Under the pieces are notes generated by a model. The model saw nothing but the letters and a program-made list of their open reading frames with translations, did no database searches and was not told where the DNA came from. A DNA stretch of 38,909 nucleotides. It comes from Polyangiaceae bacterium. GTDB taxonomy: Bacteria > Myxococcota_A > Polyangia > Polyangiales > Polyangiaceae. The stretch is taken from contig JAICUB010000015.1 in the NCBI GenBank assembly GCA_025936045.1, positions 94,642 through 133,550 on the forward strand. The letters run 5' to 3'. Positions 16,665-26,259 of this stretch are shown here, piece by piece (the first letter of the stretch is position 1; each line of letters starts with the position of its first letter). Made by a program: the position numbers and the translations under genes.

Positions 16665-18251
16665 TCAAGGGCGTTGGCCGCGCAGCGCGGCGGCCGTCGA
16701 ACGCGCCGCTTCGGCGAATTCACGCGCGCGTTTGCCTGCGAGCTCTGCCGGGGGCCGCGGCTCTGCCGCGAGCAGCTTATCGGCTCGCTCGAAGCGCTTG
16801 GCCACGCCGTCCCAGAACGCCGCGTCGTCCTGCTTGGGCGCGAGCGCGAGCACGAGCGCGGCGTCGAACGCCGCATAACCCGCGAAACGCCCGCGCCGCG
16901 CCGCTTCCGCGTCGAGCGCGCTCACGTCGCCCGTGCCGCGGACGAACGGCCCCTTGAGCATGAGCTCGGTCGCGTCCGCCGGACCGTTCTCGAGCGCTTG
17001 CGCGAGCGCTGCGAGCAGGCGAGCGAGATCGCCGGAGGGCGACACGCCGAGCACGTCGCGCGCTCGCTTGAAGTCGCTGGCGCGGAAAAATTGCCTGCCG
17101 CTCTGGACGAGAGCGCGCGCGTAGAGGGAGCGCGCGTGGTCGGAGAGCTTCGCTGCGTCGAGCTTCGCGCGATAGGCGGCGGGCACTCCGCGTTCGAGCA
17201 GCGCGCGGAGCAGCTTCGGGTCGGAGGCGTCGAGCTCGGGGAGCCACGTCTTCGTGTAAAAGGTGGGCAGGCGCGCGGCGAGGACGAGCTCGGGCGTCGA
17301 AGCGTCCAGCGCCTCGAGCGGTGGAAGGATCACGCGGTCGAGCGCATCGATGCGACTGCCGGCCCAGAGCTCGTTCAAGAGCGCGCGTGCGCTCGCCACG
17401 CGTGGATCGGACAGGGCGCCGAGCTCCGCGAACGCACGCAATCCGACGAGCGCCGCGTCGCGCCCGCGTACCTTGCGCGGCTCGAGCGCCTGGTCGAGCT
17501 CGCCGTAATAGGCGTCGACCACGCTCTGGTCGGCTTTCATCTCGTCCGGAAGCGGCACGTCGCGCACCATCTGCACGAAGCGAAGGTCGGCGTTACCCGC
17601 CGCAATCGCCGCGACGCCGCGCCCGTAGCCCGCAAGGTGCGCGCCCTCGGCCGACAGCTTCTCGATCGCGGCGGCTTCCGAGAGCACCCAGGGCGACAGG
17701 CGCTCCACGAAGAAGCTCATGAAGCGCTGCTTGTCGACCGCTCCCTCGAGCTTCGGCGGATCGGCGAGCAGGCGCGAGAAGCGCGCGGAGACCATGAGCC
17801 CGGCGAGCGTGCTCTCGAGCTCCGCGCCGAGCGGTTTCGCCGGCGCCTCGAGCACCGGCATCACGAGCGCGTCGCCACACGCCGCGGGGGCAAGTTCGGC
17901 GCGGAGAGCTCGCAGGCTGCCGAGCGGCAGCTCTTCGCGCGCCTCGAGGCAGGCGAGCGCGGCGTCCCGAGCTACCAGGTCCTCCTTGGCGAGCGCGGAC
18001 GCGAGTGCCGGGCGCACCGGACCTACCGGCGCGCAGCCGCTCGTCGCGTGGGCGACGAACTCTGCGCACGCAGCGGGCGGGGACGGCACTGCCGCCGGTA
18101 CGACGGGCTGTGTTTTGGGCTGTCGTTTGGCCGGAACGGCCTCGGCCGACGCGCCGGCTGCGGGCCCGGGCGCGCGCGGAACGACGGGAGCAGGCGGCGG
18201 CGCCGAGGCGCACGCGCACACGAACGCAAACAGCGGGACGAGGCGCAGCAT
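16665..18251 (-). CDS. Helical lipoprotein of unknown function
   Basis: The 528-aa product has a short lipoprotein signal with Cys12 and Cys14 (FVCACAS); Cys14 is the likelier lipid site. An Ala/Pro-rich linker of about 45 residues follows, then a long mostly alpha-helical region rich in Ala, Leu, Arg and Glu. Its helix-turn-helix rhythm (LARALVQSGRQFF, ARLLAALAQALEN) suggests TPR-like or alpha-solenoid packing, but no family is recognised. The start is 6 bases after the stop of the TPR pseudokinase gene, and the stop is 1 base before the CDF start, so the three are almost certainly one transcript. It may be an envelope partner of the pseudokinase or the transporter; this is inference from gene order only. 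Confidence 0.75.
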   Translation of the reverse strand: MLRLVPLFAFVCACASAPPPAPVVPRAPGPAAGASAEAVPAKRQPKTQPVVPAAVPSPPAACAEFVAHATSGCAPVGPVRPALASALAKEDLVARDAALACLEAREELPLGSLRALRAELAPAACGDALVMPVLEAPAKPLGAELESTLAGLMVSARFSRLLADPPKLEGAVDKQRFMSFFVERLSPWVLSEAAAIEKLSAEGAHLAGYGRGVAAIAAGNADLRFVQMVRDVPLPDEMKADQSVVDAYYGELDQALEPRKVRGRDAALVGLRAFAELGALSDPRVASARALLNELWAGSRIDALDRVILPPLEALDASTPELVLAARLPTFYTKTWLPELDASDPKLLRALLERGVPAAYRAKLDAAKLSDHARSLYARALVQSGRQFFRASDFKRARDVLGVSPSGDLARLLAALAQALENGPADATELMLKGPFVRGTGDVSALDAEAARRGRFAGYAAFDAALVLALAPKQDDAAFWDGVAKRFERADKLLAAEPRPPAELAGKRAREFAEAARSTAAALRGQRP

Positions 18252-18257
18252 GGCGTT

Positions 18258-21200
18258 TCAGGAGTCGACGGCGATGGCGAGACGCTCACGCACTTCGATG
18301 TGCGCGGCGCTCACGGAGTAGATGAGCATGTCACGCGCGCGCGCCACAGGGTCGAGCGCACCCTGCCGCGCCGGCTCGCTGCGAATGACCCCCACGCCCA
18401 CGTCGAGGTCGCCGCACAGGATGAGCCCGGCGCGATCCGCGGCTTGGTCGACGCTCCGAGTCCAGCGCTTGAGATCGAGCGCGGCGCTGTCCTGCAAGAG
18501 CTTCGACACGGTGTGTACGAGGTGATCGCGGTACTCGCCCGTCGCAGCGCTTTCGAGCACGCGCGCGGCATCGATGACACCCACCTCGAGCTCGGCGGCG
18601 ACGGGGAACTTCGGCTTGACCAGCCGAATCGCGCCGAGCAGCCAGCTCTTGAGCGCGGTCATGTTCGGCAACAGCGTGCGCAGCCGCAGGCCGGGCAACG
18701 CGTGCGTGAGCTCACTGCCGGCAACGAAGGCGGATTCCAGCGGGCCCATGCCGTCCGCAAATGCGCCGGCTCCGAGCACGACGGAGGGAGACGGCGTCGC
18801 GAGCGGCGTCACGCGCGACGGATCGCTCTGGCGCTGGAAGATGCGCGGCTCGTCGCCCGGCAAGATCTGCGCGGCGTGGTAGAACGCGTACACGAGCCCG
18901 TGGGGGTAGCGCTCCATGTCGAGCTCGTCCTCGACACCGAGGCCGTATGCCGACTCGGGACGCCCCCGCGTCGCGAGCACGTACGGCTCGATGAGCGAGA
19001 AGAGCGAAGTGATGAGCGGCTCGCTGTCGTCGGGCATGACGAGCTCCATGAACTCGTCGCCCGTGAGCCGGCGGCGCGCCTGCACGAGCTCCAACCCGCG
19101 AAAACGCTGGTAGAAGCGTGACTCGTCCGGCTGCGCTTGGCCGAGGACGTGCAGCGCCTGCGCGGCGAGCCACGCGCCGTCCGCGAGCCGAGCCTGCGTG
19201 TACATGCGGCGGAGGATTTGATACGGCTCCGGCCGATACGGATCGACCTCGATCCAGAGCGCCAGCGCGTTCTTACCCTGCTCGAGGAAGCGCGTGTCGC
19301 TCGCGTAGGTGCGAGCGAGTCGCTCCAGCCAGCGCACGCCGTCGGGTTCGACGTCGAGCGCTGATTCGTAGACACGTGCCGCTTGCTCGATGCTCCCGAT
19401 GCGCGCGTACGTCTCTCCGAGCTCCTCGAGCACGATCAGAAGCTCCTGATTGCGTCCGGTCGCCGCGAGCTGCTGGGCGCGGCGCTTGAGCAGATCCTTG
19501 ATGCCGTCCCAATCCCCGAGGCGCCGGCGAATGGCGAGCGCCTCCGTCGTGGCGCCTTCATGCGTCGGATCGGCCTCGAGCGCGGCGTCGAGCAAGCCGA
19601 GCGCCTGATCCGGATCGCCGATTTCACGCGCCGCGACCATCGCCGCCGTGTGCAGGTACTTCGCGCGCTGCTTCGGATCCTCGACCAGATCCGCGAGGCG
19701 CACGACGACCTCGAGCAACCGCGACCAATCTTTCTCCGCGCTGAAGAGCTGCATCAAACGCGTGAGGATGCGGCGATCGTTCGGCGCTTCGTCGAGCGCG
19801 AGCAGGAAGCAGCGGCCGGCGTAGTCGCTGTCTCCGACCTTTTCCGCGACGAGCTCACCGAGATCCACGAGCAGCGCCACCCGTTCGGCGCCCTGGGCGA
19901 GCTCCACTTCGCGCCGTCGTAGATCGATCGCGCGTTGATGGTCCCCAATTTCGACGAGCGCGTCGGCGAGCGCGCGCAGCGCCGCACGCGACTCCGGTTC
20001 GAGCGACAGCGCCCGCTCGAGCTCGGGCAACGCCTGATGCGCGCGGCCGCTCTTGGTCAGCGCTTGGCCGAGCAAGCGGCGTGCGAGCGCTTCCTCGGCC
20101 TCGTCGAGGTGCTCGGCTTGCTCCGAGAGCAGCCGGCGCACGAGCTCGGCCGTGCGCTGCGGCGTGCCGTGCTCGGCGCTGATTTCACAAACGGGCAGGA
20201 GCCAAGCCGTGCTCGTCGCGAGGGCGTCGAGAAAATGATCGGCGGCCGAAAGGGCCACGTCCGGTTCACCCGATTTCGCGAGTGAGTCCACGAACGCGAA
20301 TACCGTCTCTCCGACCTCGTCCGCGGGCAGCGCTTCCGCCTGGGCCACGACCGATTGCAGGCGCGTCGCCGCTTCCTTGAAGCGCCCCTGCGCGTAGGCG
20401 ACGCGACCCTGGACGCGGAGCCCGTCGAGGTTCGTCGGGTCGAGGTGCAAAGCGACTTGCGCCATCGCGAGCGCCCGCTCGTTGTCGCGCAGATACAGGT
20501 GACAGAGCAGCGCGATTTCACCCGCGACGGCGGCGCGCGCGCGGTCACCCTTGGTGTCGGACAGCCGCTCTTCGAGGAGCTCCACGGCCGCCGCGTGGTG
20601 GCCGACCTCGACGTAGACGCCGATGAGCTTCTTCGCGGCGACCTGATGGTCGGGCACGGCGTCGAGCGCGCGCTTGAGCTCGGTGATCGCGCCGTGCGGA
20701 TCCCCGCGCTCGTGCAGCAGATCTGCGGCGCGCAAGAAGTGCTCGGCGCGCTCCTGCGGCGTCGCGGCCGCGTCCGCCAGACGCTCCATGGCGGCGACCG
20801 CGCTCTGCGAGTCGCCCATGCGCGCCTTCAGGGCCGCGATGGCGGCGAGCCCGCCGGCGTGGGCGGGCTCGAGCTCGAGCACCTTTTCGAGCTCGTCGAT
20901 CGCCTTGCCGAGCAAGCCGAAACGCTCGTCGTAGAGACGCGCGAGCGCGAGCCCAGCCTCGACCTTCCACGCTTTTTCGGGATTTTGCGCGAGCTGCGCC
21001 AAATAGAGGTCGCGCAGCTCGTTCCAGCGCTCGAGCCGGCGATAATGACGCGCAAGCTCGGCGGCGGCGTTGGCGCGCGAGGGATCCAGCGAGAGCCCTT
21101 GCTCGAGCGCCTCCGCGGCGCGCGCCGGATCCAGGTACTCCTCGTCGAAGATCGCGGCGAGGCGTTCGTAGAAGCCGACCTTCTGACGCGGCGTCACGGC

Positions 21201-23531
21201 GAGCTCGATCTCGGCCGCGAGTACGTCCACGAGCTCGCGGTAGCGCCCGGCGCGGTTGAGCACGCGGTCGAGACCGCGCAGCGCGTCCACGTGCTTCGGC
21301 TCCTCCGCGAGCACGGCGCGGTAGAGCCGCTCGGCGGCGTCGAGGCGATCGAGCTCGGTCTCCCACGCTTCCGCGATTTGGAGCACCTGGCGATGGCGCT
21401 CGTCGCCCGAGAGCGCGAGGGCACGCTGCTCGAGCAGCTCGAGCGCGCGCTTCTGATCGCCGCGCGCACGGAGGATCGCGGCAAGTCCCTCCGCGGCGCG
21501 CGCGTGGGACGGATCCTCGGCGAGCACGGTGCCGAACAGCTCCTCGGCCGCCGGCATGTTGCGCAAGCGCACGGCGAGCACGTCGGCCGCTTCGGCGCGC
21601 AGATCGCGCGCGAGCCGCGGCGCCGCGATGTCCGCGCGCCGGATCAGCACCTGGCCGAGCTCGGTCCATTGCTGGCCACGGCGATAGAGCTCGGCGAGCG
21701 CGGCGAGCGCGGCATCGCTGCTCGGGTCACGGGCGAGCAGCGCGTTCAGCGCCGCGAGCGCGAGATCGGGGCGCGAGAGCTTCGAGCCGTACCAGTCCGC
21801 GACGCGCAAGAGCAGCGCCGTTCGCGCCTCGTCCGGCAGGTCGCCCTGGGCGGCGCTGGCGCAGCGCTCGAGCACGTCGCCCCAGGCCTTCGCGTTTCCG
21901 CCCGCCACGCGCTCCACGGCGCGCGCCCGCTCCTCCACCAGCGGGTCCTCGCAGAAAGCCTGCGCGAACGCGACGACCGCCTGTTCCTTGTCCGCGAGCT
22001 CGCCTGCGTAGAGCTCGCCTATCTCCGCGAAGCACTGCGCGCGCTCGGACGCGGATTTTGCCGACTCGCTCCGTTCGAGAAAGAGCTCGACCAGCGCTTC
22101 GTGCTTGCGCAGGCGCTTGCGCAAGCGAACGAGCGCCGCAAAGCTCGACGCGTCCTGCGCATCGAGCTCGATCAAGCGCTCGTAGAGGCCCTCGGCTCGC
22201 TCGAAGTCGCCGCCCGTCTCGAACAGGCGCGCCGCGCGCGTGAGCAGGCGCGGTACGGCGCGCTCCGCGCCGCCGCGCTCCTCGACGACGGCCACGGTAT
22301 CGACGAAGCCCTGCGCGATGCGCTGGGCGTCCGCGCCGAGATCGACGCTCGCCTCGAGCGCGGCGGCTTCACTCTCGTCGAGCGGATTTTCGGCGAGGAT
22401 GGCGAAGCGCCCGTCGAGCCGCTCGTCGCTCACCCAGCTCGGGGGCCGCGTGGAGGCGCGCCAGACGCGCCTGAGCGCCTCGAGCAACTCGGCGGCATCA
22501 CGCGGCCGTCGCTCCGGCTCGCGCTCGAGCAGCGATTGCACGAACGCGTCCACCTCGGGCCCGGCGCCGCGCGGCGCCGCGAACGAGAGCGGCTCGGGCG
22601 TCTCCATCAAATGCGAGACGACCACGTCCGCCGCGCTCGAACCCGTAAAGGGGTCGTGCCCACAGAGGAGCTGATAGACGAGCACGCCGAACGCGTAGAC
22701 GTCGCTCGCGGCGTCGATCCCCTTGCCGCGCAGAGTTTCGGGCGCGACCGACGAGAGCCAGCTGCGCTCGAAATTGCCCGCCGCCTCGGGCACGCTCGGC
22801 CGGAGCAGGTGCGCGCCGGCGTCGAGCAGAAGCACGCGCGGCGCGGCCGCCGTGTGATCGAGCACGAGGACGTTGCCGAGGTGGAGCGCGCCATGGACGA
22901 GCTTGTGCTCGTGGAGAGCGGCGAGCGGCTCGAGGATCGCGTGCAGAAGCGGCAAGAGCTCGTTCACGTGGCGCGGCCCGTTGCGCTCGAGCACTTTGCG
23001 CAGCGTTTCACCTTCGTGGAACGGCTGGGCTACCACCACGCCCCCGGGCGCTTCGAACGCTTGCACGGCTTCCGGCAGACCCGGGTGCGTGATCTGCGCC
23101 GCGAGCCGCGTCGCGACGAGGTACCGCTGCGCGTCCTTGCGCGGGACGCCGCTCACGACCCGCAAGCGGGCAAGATCCCCCTCGTGGTACGCGCGATGGA
23201 CAACCGCGTTCGGACCCACGCCGAGCGCGGCCACGAGCGTGTAGCCGCGCGCCTGGAGCTCCGAGTCCGGAACGGCGACGGGACTACCGTTCGTTCGGCG
23301 CAGCGCGTTCACGTCGTCGCGCCGGGACGTCTGCATGGCATCGAGCAGCGCATCCACCGCGTCGCGCTCGACGCAGCGTTCGGCAAGCGTACGAGCGAAG
23401 GACGCCTTCGCGCCGATGCCGTCGAGCCCCGTTGCGTCCGAACCGAGCACGGAGCCCGCGAGCGCGCCGAGCTCCGTGAGATCGTAGAGGCGTTCGAGCT
23501 CTGCGCTCAGGGTTTCGACGTTCAGCGACAA
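18258..23531 (-). CDS. Giant TPR protein with N-terminal pseudokinase domain
   Basis: The product is 1,757 aa. Residues about 95-360 align in layout with a Ser/Thr kinase: loop LGVGPNAVV (103-111), a degenerate beta-3 strand with Arg where the ATP Lys should be (ARLRVV), a catalytic loop reading HGALHLGN (213-220), DAG instead of DFG (237-239), APE (263-265) and SDVYAFGVLVYQLL. Lys, catalytic Asp and the Phe of DFG are all lost, so it is most likely a pseudokinase. From about 400 to 1,540 it is an array of TPR-like helix pairs (YERLIELDAQDASSF, LYRAVLAEEPKHVDAL and many more). The last 200 residues are a different, unrecognised domain. There is no signal or membrane helix. The start is a TTG preceded by GAGG with a 6-base spacer. 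A cytosolic scaffold role is inferred. Confidence 0.88.
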   Translation of the reverse strand: MSLNVETLSAELERLYDLTELGALAGSVLGSDATGLDGIGAKASFARTLAERCVERDAVDALLDAMQTSRRDDVNALRRTNGSPVAVPDSELQARGYTLVAALGVGPNAVVHRAYHEGDLARLRVVSGVPRKDAQRYLVATRLAAQITHPGLPEAVQAFEAPGGVVVAQPFHEGETLRKVLERNGPRHVNELLPLLHAILEPLAALHEHKLVHGALHLGNVLVLDHTAAAPRVLLLDAGAHLLRPSVPEAAGNFERSWLSSVAPETLRGKGIDAASDVYAFGVLVYQLLCGHDPFTGSSAADVVVSHLMETPEPLSFAAPRGAGPEVDAFVQSLLEREPERRPRDAAELLEALRRVWRASTRPPSWVSDERLDGRFAILAENPLDESEAAALEASVDLGADAQRIAQGFVDTVAVVEERGGAERAVPRLLTRAARLFETGGDFERAEGLYERLIELDAQDASSFAALVRLRKRLRKHEALVELFLERSESAKSASERAQCFAEIGELYAGELADKEQAVVAFAQAFCEDPLVEERARAVERVAGGNAKAWGDVLERCASAAQGDLPDEARTALLLRVADWYGSKLSRPDLALAALNALLARDPSSDAALAALAELYRRGQQWTELGQVLIRRADIAAPRLARDLRAEAADVLAVRLRNMPAAEELFGTVLAEDPSHARAAEGLAAILRARGDQKRALELLEQRALALSGDERHRQVLQIAEAWETELDRLDAAERLYRAVLAEEPKHVDALRGLDRVLNRAGRYRELVDVLAAEIELAVTPRQKVGFYERLAAIFDEEYLDPARAAEALEQGLSLDPSRANAAAELARHYRRLERWNELRDLYLAQLAQNPEKAWKVEAGLALARLYDERFGLLGKAIDELEKVLELEPAHAGGLAAIAALKARMGDSQSAVAAMERLADAAATPQERAEHFLRAADLLHERGDPHGAITELKRALDAVPDHQVAAKKLIGVYVEVGHHAAAVELLEERLSDTKGDRARAAVAGEIALLCHLYLRDNERALAMAQVALHLDPTNLDGLRVQGRVAYAQGRFKEAATRLQSVVAQAEALPADEVGETVFAFVDSLAKSGEPDVALSAADHFLDALATSTAWLLPVCEISAEHGTPQRTAELVRRLLSEQAEHLDEAEEALARRLLGQALTKSGRAHQALPELERALSLEPESRAALRALADALVEIGDHQRAIDLRRREVELAQGAERVALLVDLGELVAEKVGDSDYAGRCFLLALDEAPNDRRILTRLMQLFSAEKDWSRLLEVVVRLADLVEDPKQRAKYLHTAAMVAAREIGDPDQALGLLDAALEADPTHEGATTEALAIRRRLGDWDGIKDLLKRRAQQLAATGRNQELLIVLEELGETYARIGSIEQAARVYESALDVEPDGVRWLERLARTYASDTRFLEQGKNALALWIEVDPYRPEPYQILRRMYTQARLADGAWLAAQALHVLGQAQPDESRFYQRFRGLELVQARRRLTGDEFMELVMPDDSEPLITSLFSLIEPYVLATRGRPESAYGLGVEDELDMERYPHGLVYAFYHAAQILPGDEPRIFQRQSDPSRVTPLATPSPSVVLGAGAFADGMGPLESAFVAGSELTHALPGLRLRTLLPNMTALKSWLLGAIRLVKPKFPVAAELEVGVIDAARVLESAATGEYRDHLVHTVSKLLQDSAALDLKRWTRSVDQAADRAGLILCGDLDVGVGVIRSEPARQGALDPVARARDMLIYSVSAAHIEVRERLAIAVDS

Positions 23532-23537
23532 TCTAGA

Positions 23538-23541
23538 CCTC
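23538..23541 (-). promoter_or_regulatory. Shine-Dalgarno supporting the TTG start of the pseudokinase-TPR gene
   Basis: GAGG on the minus strand is 6 bases before the TTG at 23531. No ATG or GTG lies nearby that would give a better N-terminus, so an uncommon TTG start is the best reading. Confidence 0.45.
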
Positions 23542-23623
23542 GGGGCAGCCCACTGGCTCGTCCAGCGGGAAGCGGGAGCCTACCATCCATCGCGGCCGGT
23601 CGAGCAGCGGCTCGTCGCGGCCG

Positions 23624-26209
23624 TCATGGCCAATCGAGCAAAGCTCGACGCACGCGCCAGGCACCGTCGTCGCTCACGTCCGCGTAAACGAGCTCGTCGC
23701 CGGCGAGCGCTAGCGGCACCCCGGCCGCACTTTTCGATCCGAGCGAGGCTATGCGCTTGAAAGAAACCGCTTCTCCCGCCGCGCGCCGGACGCCGACCAA
23801 GAGCTCGGCGTCCTCACCGACGCGCGCGGCGACGGCAAGGTGGCAAGCGTCGCCCGTACACTCCGCTGCCAGAGCGGTCGGCTCGGCTTCGTCCTCGAGC
23901 GTCATCTGCTCGGGCTCACCCGTGGGCTCGCCCGTCATGCTGACCCGCTGCAGAAAGACACCGGCGCTGCCCGCCACGCCCGATTCTCCCCGCTCGAGCC
24001 AAATTACGGCCAATCCGGCGCCGAGATGGGCGAGGACCGGTGCGAACGACTGGCCGCGCGTCGCGAGCACGCGGCGCTCGCTCCCGATGGGGGTTGCGTC
24101 GCGCGTGCTCACGCGTTCGAGATAGATGTCGGCTTGCCCCGGCGCTGACGGGTCGCGGGCGTCGGCCCAGGCGACGAGGGTCGAATCGCCGAGCGGCAAG
24201 AGTGTGACGTGGGTGGCCGGGCCGGGTGCGCTCGTGAGGCGATGCTCGTTGCCGATACGCCCGAGCTTGTCATCCACGCGGGAAGCGTAGACCTCCGGGT
24301 CGTGGTCGCGTTCGTCCACCCAGGCGACGACCCAGCCCTTATCGACGGGTGCGGCCGCGACGTCACTCGTGCCGCCGCTTTTGTGCGTGAGCATGCGCTG
24401 CGTGTGACGCGCGCCCTCGGCCGTCACGAGCGTCAAAAACACCTGCGGCTGGCCGGCATCGAGCCCCGTCCACGCCGCGAGCAGATCGGCGCCGGGCGCG
24501 CCGGGCGCGAGCGAAATGCCGCCGAGCGAGTGCGCGCGAATCGACAAGACCTGTTCGGGGCCCGGCGTGCCGTCGGCGCGCAGCCCGACGAAGGCGAGCT
24601 TCGCGCGGACCGGCTCGAAGCGGCCGTCCGACGCCGGGTGTTTGAGCTTCACCCAGGGCACCCCCGGATCGAAATCGGTGAGATACGCGGCGAGCGACCC
24701 CGTGCTCGTCTTCGTGAGGGCGAGATCGGCGAGCGGGTCGCTGCGCGCGAGCACGCGGTTTTCGCGGATGCGCGGCGGTGCTTCCATAGCGAGCGAACGC
24801 CCTGCGGGTCGATACGCGTCCGAGCGGCGCTCGAGCGTCGTCAGGAACACGGGCGCAGGGGCGTCCCCGAGTGCGGCGAGCGCGAAGCAGTGCGCGTCGC
24901 GGCACGAAAGCTCCCAACCGAGCTCCGCGGGCGCGCCGTCCAAGCTGTCGAGCCGAAGCGGCTCCGAGGCCTGCACGCGTAGGTTCGCGCCGAAGCGCAC
25001 GAACGTCGGCATCACGTCCGCGTCGTTGCAGTCGCCGTTGCGTGGGCACGCTGCTGCCAGCGTGAGCGCCGCGACACCGTCACCCGCGGCGGCGAATTCA
25101 GGCACCGATTCGTCGTCGGACTCGAGCTCGACGCGGGCGCGCTCCGCCGTCGAGCGCCCCGCCGCGTCCACGCCCGCTATGTCGAACGCGCGCACGTCAC
25201 CGTCGCGATCGGCGAGGTTTTCCCACGCCGCGAAGGCGCGCGGCGCGCCGGGTCGCGAAACCACGCGCACGAGCGCCTGCTCACCGAGCGGCGGCGTGAG
25301 CGGGCCGTCCGGCACGCTCACGTTTCCGTCGTTGGCGACGACGGCGCGATAGACGCGGCTTTCGCCGTCACGCAGGTCGGACCAGGCGACGAGCAGCGAA
25401 TTTTCGACGACCCCAAGGTCGAAGTCGGCCTGCGCGTGGCCACCCGCGCTCACGACGATCGGCTTCGTCTTCGCATCGGGCCGGCCGTCCGTGAACGTCA
25501 CGAGCACGCGGCCGTCGCCGCTCACCGTGCCGAGCGCCGCGCGACCGCCGAACGCGACCGCCTGCCACGCCTTGAGGCCGCTCGCGAGCGCGGCGGGCGA
25601 ACCCTCGGGCTCGCCACGCGCATTCAGCACCACGCCGATCACGTCCGCGAGCTCGTCTTTGGGCTGGGCCCAGAGCACGAGCCGGCGCTCGCCGAGCGGC
25701 ACTACTTCGACCCAGAGCGCAGCGCCGTGAAGCTCCGCGAGCGCGCGCGGCCCCGCGACGACCGTACCGTCATCGTCGAAGAGCGTCGCCTCGACCCACT
25801 CCGAAAGCGGCGTACGACGCGTGCTCAAGATGGTGAAGCCGGGTCCGTCGGGTCTGCCGCGCACGACCACGACGCCCACTTCGGGCGGCGCGTCCGCAAC
25901 GCGCTTCGGCGGCGCGCGCAACCGGCCGTCGGGCGTCGCCACCGCGACGTACCAGCCGCGCTTCTCCCCTTCGGGGGCGGCCCAGGCGATGAGCTCGCCG
26001 TTCTTCCCCTGCCCGATGTAAGGACCGAACGTTCCGTCGGGGACCTTGGTGACGAGCGTCGAAGGCAGAGCCGGCAGCCCCGAGCCGGTCGCCTTTGCCG
26101 TGGGCTTCACGATCGGGTGTCGCAGTGGTGTTTTGACGGGCAGCGTCGGCTGACTCGAGCAAGAGAGGAGCGCGAGGGCGAACGATAGCGGCGCGAGGCT
26201 CCGCGGCAT
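23624..26209 (-). CDS. Large lipoprotein with propeller-like repeats
   Basis: The 861-aa product starts with a lipoprotein signal (ALLSC, Cys17). The body has recurrent segments of the form LVAWSDLRDGESRVY, WVVAWVDERDHDPEVYASRV and LVAWADARDPSAPGQADIY, about 45-60 residues apart. This is the pattern of beta-propeller or BNR/sialidase-like blades (AW.D.R....IY). An Asp/Cys-containing insert (ACPRNGDCNDADVM) lies near residue 390. It is probably a lipid-anchored, extracytoplasmic binding protein; no catalytic residues are evident. It starts 50 bp from the divergent histidine kinase gene and lies 92 bp upstream of the pseudokinase-TPR gene on the same strand, so it may head that operon. Confidence 0.78.
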   Translation of the reverse strand: MPRSLAPLSFALALLSCSSQPTLPVKTPLRHPIVKPTAKATGSGLPALPSTLVTKVPDGTFGPYIGQGKNGELIAWAAPEGEKRGWYVAVATPDGRLRAPPKRVADAPPEVGVVVVRGRPDGPGFTILSTRRTPLSEWVEATLFDDDGTVVAGPRALAELHGAALWVEVVPLGERRLVLWAQPKDELADVIGVVLNARGEPEGSPAALASGLKAWQAVAFGGRAALGTVSGDGRVLVTFTDGRPDAKTKPIVVSAGGHAQADFDLGVVENSLLVAWSDLRDGESRVYRAVVANDGNVSVPDGPLTPPLGEQALVRVVSRPGAPRAFAAWENLADRDGDVRAFDIAGVDAAGRSTAERARVELESDDESVPEFAAAGDGVAALTLAAACPRNGDCNDADVMPTFVRFGANLRVQASEPLRLDSLDGAPAELGWELSCRDAHCFALAALGDAPAPVFLTTLERRSDAYRPAGRSLAMEAPPRIRENRVLARSDPLADLALTKTSTGSLAAYLTDFDPGVPWVKLKHPASDGRFEPVRAKLAFVGLRADGTPGPEQVLSIRAHSLGGISLAPGAPGADLLAAWTGLDAGQPQVFLTLVTAEGARHTQRMLTHKSGGTSDVAAAPVDKGWVVAWVDERDHDPEVYASRVDDKLGRIGNEHRLTSAPGPATHVTLLPLGDSTLVAWADARDPSAPGQADIYLERVSTRDATPIGSERRVLATRGQSFAPVLAHLGAGLAVIWLERGESGVAGSAGVFLQRVSMTGEPTGEPEQMTLEDEAEPTALAAECTGDACHLAVAARVGEDAELLVGVRRAAGEAVSFKRIASLGSKSAAGVPLALAGDELVYADVSDDGAWRVRRALLDWP

Positions 26210-26259
26210 GAGAACCCGGTACCACGGCCGCGCCCGAAGACGAGCTAGAATAGGCGGCC

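Noticed and set aside
20355..23687. A 1,110-codon plus-strand open frame opposite the TPR pseudokinase gene
   Set aside because: It is a composition shadow of a high-GC gene; the TPR and kinase patterns are all on the minus strand.
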